A DNA stretch of 64,000 nucleotides from contig OX336350.1 in the NCBI GenBank assembly GCA_946902875.1, forward strand, positions 19,892,048 to 19,956,047, written 5' to 3'. The DNA is from Nematopogon swammerdamellus (lineage: Eukaryota > Arthropoda > Insecta > Lepidoptera > Adelidae). A model generated the notes under the pieces. The model was not told the DNA's origin. It ran no database searches and saw only the letters and a list, made by a program, of their open reading frames with translations. Positions 59,728 to 64,000 of this stretch are shown here, in pieces. Within the stretch, counting starts at the first letter, position 1, and each line of letters opens with the position of its first letter. The position numbers were made by a program, and so were the translations under genes.

Positions 59728-60205
59728 CCGTGTGGGGCCGGTACTTAAAAAGAATATCCTATGCATGTCGTAAAAGGCGACTAAGGGATAAGGATACGGG
59801 ATACCCTGCGGATAGGGATAAGGGATACCCTGCGAAGTTTCTTGTCGGTTCTTCTTCGTGGGTGTAATCGAACCGGATAGAACAAATTGTGACAAGTTCG
59901 AGAGCAGTCTAACTGCCATATGAATGATCAATAAACAATACAATACAATACAAAAGGACAAGATGCCGTGCTAAAGGGCGACAGGCTCGCCACCTCTCAC
60001 CTTGGCACGGTACTTCCACCGGGTCATGCAGCAGGTGGGTCTTCGTGCCTTACTTGCTGCTTGATCGATTTAATCTTGTTCGAATACTTTGCGAAACGTG
60101 GTGGTCGGTGTTGTGCTGTAATGACCAGAGTACTTGCAGCACAACACCGATTACTCTGCTTACCCCGATTATCGGGATTCAGCGTGTGTGATATGTATGT
60201 ATGTA
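59728..60205 (+). mobile_element. Rep-D split by a short retro-insertion
   Basis: The head CCGTGTGGGGCCGGTACTTA lacks about 25 bp after GAATATCC. 59797-59955 is inserted (GGATACCCTGCG twice, then TCAATAAACAATACAATACA), flanked by AAGGA. The rest from AAGATGCCGTGCTAAAGGGC to (TATG)n is complete. Confidence 0.88.
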
Positions 60206-60344
60206 GTCCGACTACTGTTTTTCCTACTTAATAACTGTGACAATTGGATAGGTACACTTTGCATCTTTAGATTTTTAAAATATGACTTATTACATTTCTT
60301 TGTAATAAACTTTTACTAAATTGTTGTTGAGTTGACTTGATATA

Positions 60345-60640
60345 TTTAAGTATCAAAATTTACGATGGCACTATACACCAGATATAGGTAATGTAAATAG
60401 GCAGAGTGGTCAGATTCTTGAGTATTCATGTTTATGCTGTAAATATTAATGCTCTTGTGAGCGGTAGTATGGGTTAATTATTTGTAAGTTACCTACTATA
60501 ATATAATACTTATAAGGTACTAACAAAACATTGTGATTTGCGAAGTTTGTTTGTCAGTTCTTATTCGTATTTAATTTTTGAACTGGCGGAATTTTCGACA
60601 TATCCAAGCGTAGGTTACCTACAAGGTATGAAATTATACA
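60345..60640 (+). repeat. Q repeat copy
   Basis: AAGTATCAAAATTTACGATG to GAAATTATACAATAAAAAAT. It lacks the inverted repeat seen in 23773-24228 and so gives its empty site. Confidence 0.75.
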
Positions 60641-60807
60641 ATAAAAAATATTTAAAAATATTCGAACAGATTATATTAACAACAAAATATTATTTTCATC
60701 AATACATGCGATTAAACAAACTACCAAAATTGTAAGGGGTCATTCTGGAACTAAAATTTTATATTAACCTTTATACTTAGGTCCTATTCTTCGATAGAAA
60801 AGTTAAA

Positions 60808-61226
60808 TCACAAATTTAAAAAACCCCCGACCCTTAAAAAGTCAAAAATAATTTCCGTTTACTTAATTAAAGGAGTCGGGAGACCGCTAAGTAAATTCGC
60901 GCGCAGCTCTGAGTTTTTACATTTTATTAACTTAGCGGTCCCCCGACTCCTTTAATTAAGTAAACGGAAATTATTTTTGACTTTTTAAGGGTCGGGGGTT
61001 TTTTAAATTTGTAATTTAACTTTTATTTCAAGCTTTTTAAAAAAAAAACCGCATGAAAATGGGTCCACTTTTAGAGATAAAATTTTTTTTTATTACTTAA
61101 TTACTTGATTACTTGATTACAAACATAGCTAAGAACCATCCCGATTAAACAAGCTTCCTAATAAAAAAAACCGCATCCAAATCGGTCCATCCGTTTGGGA
61201 GCTACGATGCCACAGACAGACACACT

Positions 61227-61257
<31 letters not shown>

Positions 61258-61296
61258 AACTTATAACACCCCTCCTTTTTTTTCGTCGGGGGTTAA
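60808..61296 (-). repeat. X element, full length
   Basis: From AAACCCCCGACCCTTAAAAA through the internal inverted repeat (TAATTTCCGTTTACTTAATT, GACCGCTAAGTAAAT) to TTTCGTCGGGGGTTAAAA. It contains (CA)n at 61223-61252. Confidence 0.82.
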
Positions 61297-61564
61297 AAAT
61301 AAGCCAGCGCCCTCTTCTATCTAGCCCCACCCATCTGTTTATTTTTCTACGTGTGCCCCTGATTCTCGTTGGGACTGCCCTTATGATTGAGATCTGCGTC
61401 TTTGGTTTCAACCATCCCGCGATGTGTGAGAAGGCTTGTGCCACTTTTCGGCTAGTTTAGTTGCTGTTCGTTTTATAAAAGTACTACATTACCAACTCTA
61501 CGAGGCCTTGAATTTTATCAATCAACGTAAGAAACGTAGGCATCCCTGAGGAAACTGCGCCTAC

Positions 61565-61940
61565 CTTTTTTTGGAAACTGACACGTTTGATTACATCACC
61601 TACAACATCCTGTGATGTCAGCCCATAACACCGGGTGAACTAGGTGCCGTGCCAGTGCTTCCCTTCGTTTCATGTCGGCTACGCTGAACTGGACGGAAAA
61701 CACGAATTATTTACATAGCCGTTTCGACCGACGTTTCATTCAGTGCTGTGGTAGCAACCCGCCGGGATAAACCCTACCACCTAGTAAGGTAAGAAGGGAA
61801 GGGATCTACAGTTTAACGTGGAATCCGAACCACGTTCAGCCTCCAACGGTCGAGCGGTCACCCATCGAAGTACTGACCGCGCACAGGGTTGCTTAACAAC
61901 AGTCGACCGACCGCACCACTAAGCTACCGAGGCTGACACA
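61565..61940 (-). mobile_element. SINE-A, full length (A2)
   Basis: TTTTTTTGGAAACTGACACG to CTAAGCTACCGAGGCTGACA. The tail lacks the AT of TTTATGG. The 5S block reads GGTTGCTTAACAAC and CCCATCGAAGTACTGACC reversed. Confidence 0.9.
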
Positions 61941-62289
61941 GCCTCTACATGATATCAGGTAGAGATAGGACGGCATGAGATAGTTTTGCCAACAGAGAGA
62001 GAAGTACAGTGCGACCATTTAGGTGAGTTAGCTAGCGCCTGTGCGCTGTGTCGCTGTACTCGCGGGTGTCACGACGGACGGCGCAGGCCGCACTGTTTAT
62101 CATCGTCATTATCTGCGGCCCTGCCTGACCGAGTTTCACGTTACCTAGATCGCGTTTTATTTATTATCTTCATCTTTGTTCAATCGTCGTCGTCTATTTA
62201 TTGTTGTTGAAAAATTGTGAATTAAATAGTTTCATTTATATCAATATTTTGTATTTAGATTTTTATAATTTTAAGAAACAATGTATAGA
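61941..62289. other. Mostly unrecognised
   Basis: Moderately GC-rich to 62110, with TTTAGGTGAGTTAG (donor-like) at about 62018. An ORF 61986-62210 has cysteines (CALCRCTRGC) but no known domain. Confidence 0.3.
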
Positions 62290-62600
62290 AATGAAACACC
62301 GTCCAAGTGCGAGTCGAACTCGCGCACCGAGGGTTCCGGTTCGGTAGATAGCGGGCGCGCATACACTTTTTAGTTTCTTCTATGGGAACCTCCGTTAATT
62401 GTTTTCTTTTTCTTATTTTTATTATATGTTTTGTTATATGGGCCATAATAATAACACATATTCTGTGAAAATTTCAACGGGCTACCTATTACGGTTCAAG
62501 AGATACAGCCCTCGGACAGACGAACGGACGGACAGACAGACAGAAAGGCGGCGTAGGCTCAGTAATAGGTTCCCGTACCGGATACGGAACCCTAAAAAGG
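62290..62600 (+). repeat. G repeat, near full length
   Basis: CACCGTCCAAGTGCGAGTCG to CCCGTACCGGATACGGAACC. The tract (GGACGGACAGACAGACAG) lies at 62526-62546. Confidence 0.85.
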
Positions 62601-62788
62601 AGCTAATTGCGTACACGCGGTGGGAAGATAAGAATCACATTAGCGGCTCCAGTAACAGTAGCTAGGCGCCAACACCACACAGTACTAGACAAACCTGTCC
62701 AGTACCTACTTTATGTTTCTGAATTCTTATTGGATGATCTGATAAAATAATCTAATCATTGAAAGAATATGACGTAAAGTTATACAAC

Positions 62789-62858
62789 TGAATGTCCATG
62801 GGCGTCGTTAGACACCTTATCGGGGGCTCGGCGCCATATGTCGCGCTTTCATTAAAAA
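62789..62858 (+). mobile_element. LINE-J 3' end only
   Basis: CTGAATGTCCATGGGCGTCG to ATATGTCGCGCTTTCATTAA. Only 70 bp, ending in a short A-tail. Confidence 0.85.
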
Positions 62859-62896
62859 AGTCGGTTTTAGGGTTCCGTATTACTAATCCTACGTTT

Positions 62897-63222
62897 ATTT
62901 TTTTTTATGGAAACTGACACGGTTGGCTACATCACCTACAACATCCGTGATGTCAGCCCATAACACCGGGTGAACTTGGTGCCACGTCAGTGCTTCCCTT
63001 CGGTCGTGCCGGCTACACTGAACTGGACGGAAAACACAAACTATTTACATAGCCGTTTCGATCGACCTTTCATTCAGTGCGGTGGTATCAACCCGGACGG
63101 GTTAAACCCTACCACCTAGTAATATAAGAAGGGAGTCATATCTCTTAGTCGCCGTTTACGACATACACGGGGAGAGATGCAGCGGGGCTATTCTTTTAAA
63201 GTACCGGCCCCACACGGTACGA
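62897..63222 (-). mobile_element. SINE-C, full length
   Basis: TTTTTTTTATGGAAACTGAC to AAAGTACCGGCCCCACACGG. Nearly identical to 45652-45980 and 23170-23497. Confidence 0.92.
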
Positions 63223-63299
63223 CTATTGTTTTTGCTCTATAGTAAAAACGGTTATACAAACAAGCGTCAAACTTGGTGTGATTATACTGCAAACTCTAA

Positions 63300-63617
63300 A
63301 GTACATACATACATACATACATACATACCACACGCTGTATCCCGACAATCAGGGGGAGCAGAGTAATCGGTGTTGTACTGCAAGTACTCTTGTGAATTAC
63401 AGCACAACACCGATGTACCACGTTTAGCAAAGTATTGGGACTAGATAACTATCAAGCAGCAAGTAAGGCACGAAGACCCACCTGCTGCATGAGTCGGTGG
63501 TAGGACCACGCCAAGGGGAGAGGTGGCTAGTCGCCCTTAGCACGGCACCTTGTCCTTATCCCTTAGTCGCCTTTTACGACATGCGCGGGGAGAGGTGCAG
63601 TGGGGCTATTATTTTTG
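63300..63617 (-). mobile_element. Rep-D copy
   Basis: (CATA)n 63303-63328, CACACGCTGTATCCCGACAA, hairpin CGGTGTTGTACTG..ACAGCACAACACCG, then ACATGCGCGGGGAGAGGTGC and GGGGCTATTATTTTTG. The extreme 5' end is lost. Confidence 0.87.
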
Positions 63618-63667
63618 CTATCAAGTAAAACCAACAAAACCAAACTCTAAAGTAAAACAGCAAATAC

Positions 63668-63822
63668 TAAAAACCGGCCAAATGTGACCGCGGGCTTGCC
63701 CTAAGGATCCCTCCCGAACTGCATGAAAGAAAACACTATTTTTTTGGTAAATACATAGCACACATATATTGTGTACGGAACCCTCGATGCGCGAGTCCGA
63801 TTCGCACTTGGCCGGTTTTTTA
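63668..63822. repeat. G-repeat ends in foldback arrangement
   Basis: AAAAACCGGCCAAATGTGAC at 63669 and CGCACTTGGCCGGTTTTTT at 63803-63822 are inverted copies of the same end, about 115 bp apart. Confidence 0.7.
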
Positions 63823-63977
63823 AGAAAGCTCTCCGTTTGCCAGTGTAGGCATGAGCTTTTTTACGTGTTAGATTTCGGATTTAAAAGGCTGATAATACAG
63901 AATAGAATAAATATGGCACAATAGATTGCGCTGGCGGCGGCGGCGGAGTCGAGATGACATTTTCGTTTGGTATTACT

Positions 63978-64000
63978 GTTGTTAAGCAACCCTGAGCGCG
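63978..64000 (+). mobile_element. SINE-A 5S block cut by the window end
   Basis: GTTGTTAAGCAACCCTGAGC plus GCG is the A2 form. The upstream box A is not present, so either the head is truncated or this is an isolated piece. Confidence 0.6.

Overview
The window looks like repeat-rich, intron- or heterochromatin-like DNA from an insect, most probably a moth or butterfly (Lepidoptera). The reasons are: a SINE with joined tRNA and 5S rRNA promoter pieces of the kind described in Helicoverpa; non-autonomous Helitron-like repeats whose GC-rich hairpin end finishes in CTAG; an R4/Dong-type LINE sitting in TAA-rich DNA; LINE ends with ATGT or GATA simple-repeat tails; and a generally AT-rich background. 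No prokaryotic gene organisation is present. I cannot name the species.

No complete host protein-coding gene could be recognised. The convincing coding sequences are transposon proteins: a Jockey-group reverse transcriptase (31455-32777, minus), an R4/Dong-type reverse transcriptase with zinc finger and restriction-like endonuclease (36880-38592, plus), a hAT transposase C-terminus (13037-13444, minus), a LINE C-terminal domain with a PD-x-WD motif (47045-47645, minus), and several broken LINE C-termini. Host signals are limited to a CpG-rich TATA promoter with a probable non-coding first exon (58440-59212, donor GTGAGTAT), two weaker CpG-rich blocks (4660-5100, 6720-7596) and one weak candidate exon (5530-5652, minus). 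Repeat families A-D, G, J, K, N, P, Q, W, X, Y and Z are local names used only here.

Layout: 0-8 kb, LINE-K scrap, a foldback, a triplet-phased minisatellite inside a SINE, Y repeats and CpG-rich blocks. 8-16 kb, LINE ends, an X foldback, a Penelope-like palindrome with hammerhead-like motifs, then three Helitron-like copies carrying hAT, TA-MITE and X insertions. 16-26 kb, dense SINEs and LINE pieces, a locus duplication with an empty site, and a second hammerhead-like palindrome. 26-36 kb, hAT family members (one split by the Jockey-group LINE), an inverted Helitron-like pair and SINEs. 36-48 kb, a foldback, the R4 LINE and LINE-W pieces. 48-64 kb, SINE mosaics, nested insertions with clear target-site duplications, twin perfect palindromes, and the promoter and leader exon.

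The most notable theme is modular exchange. One 3' body (SINE-A) is joined either to a tRNA/5S head or to a different head beginning CCGTGTGGGGCC (SINE-C, six copies). That second head also starts a separate ATGT-tailed repeat (Rep-D). Two apparently unrelated LINE C-termini end in the same 25-bp 3' terminus. The other theme is an unusual number of near-zero-spacer inverted repeats, two of which carry hammerhead-ribozyme-like cores.
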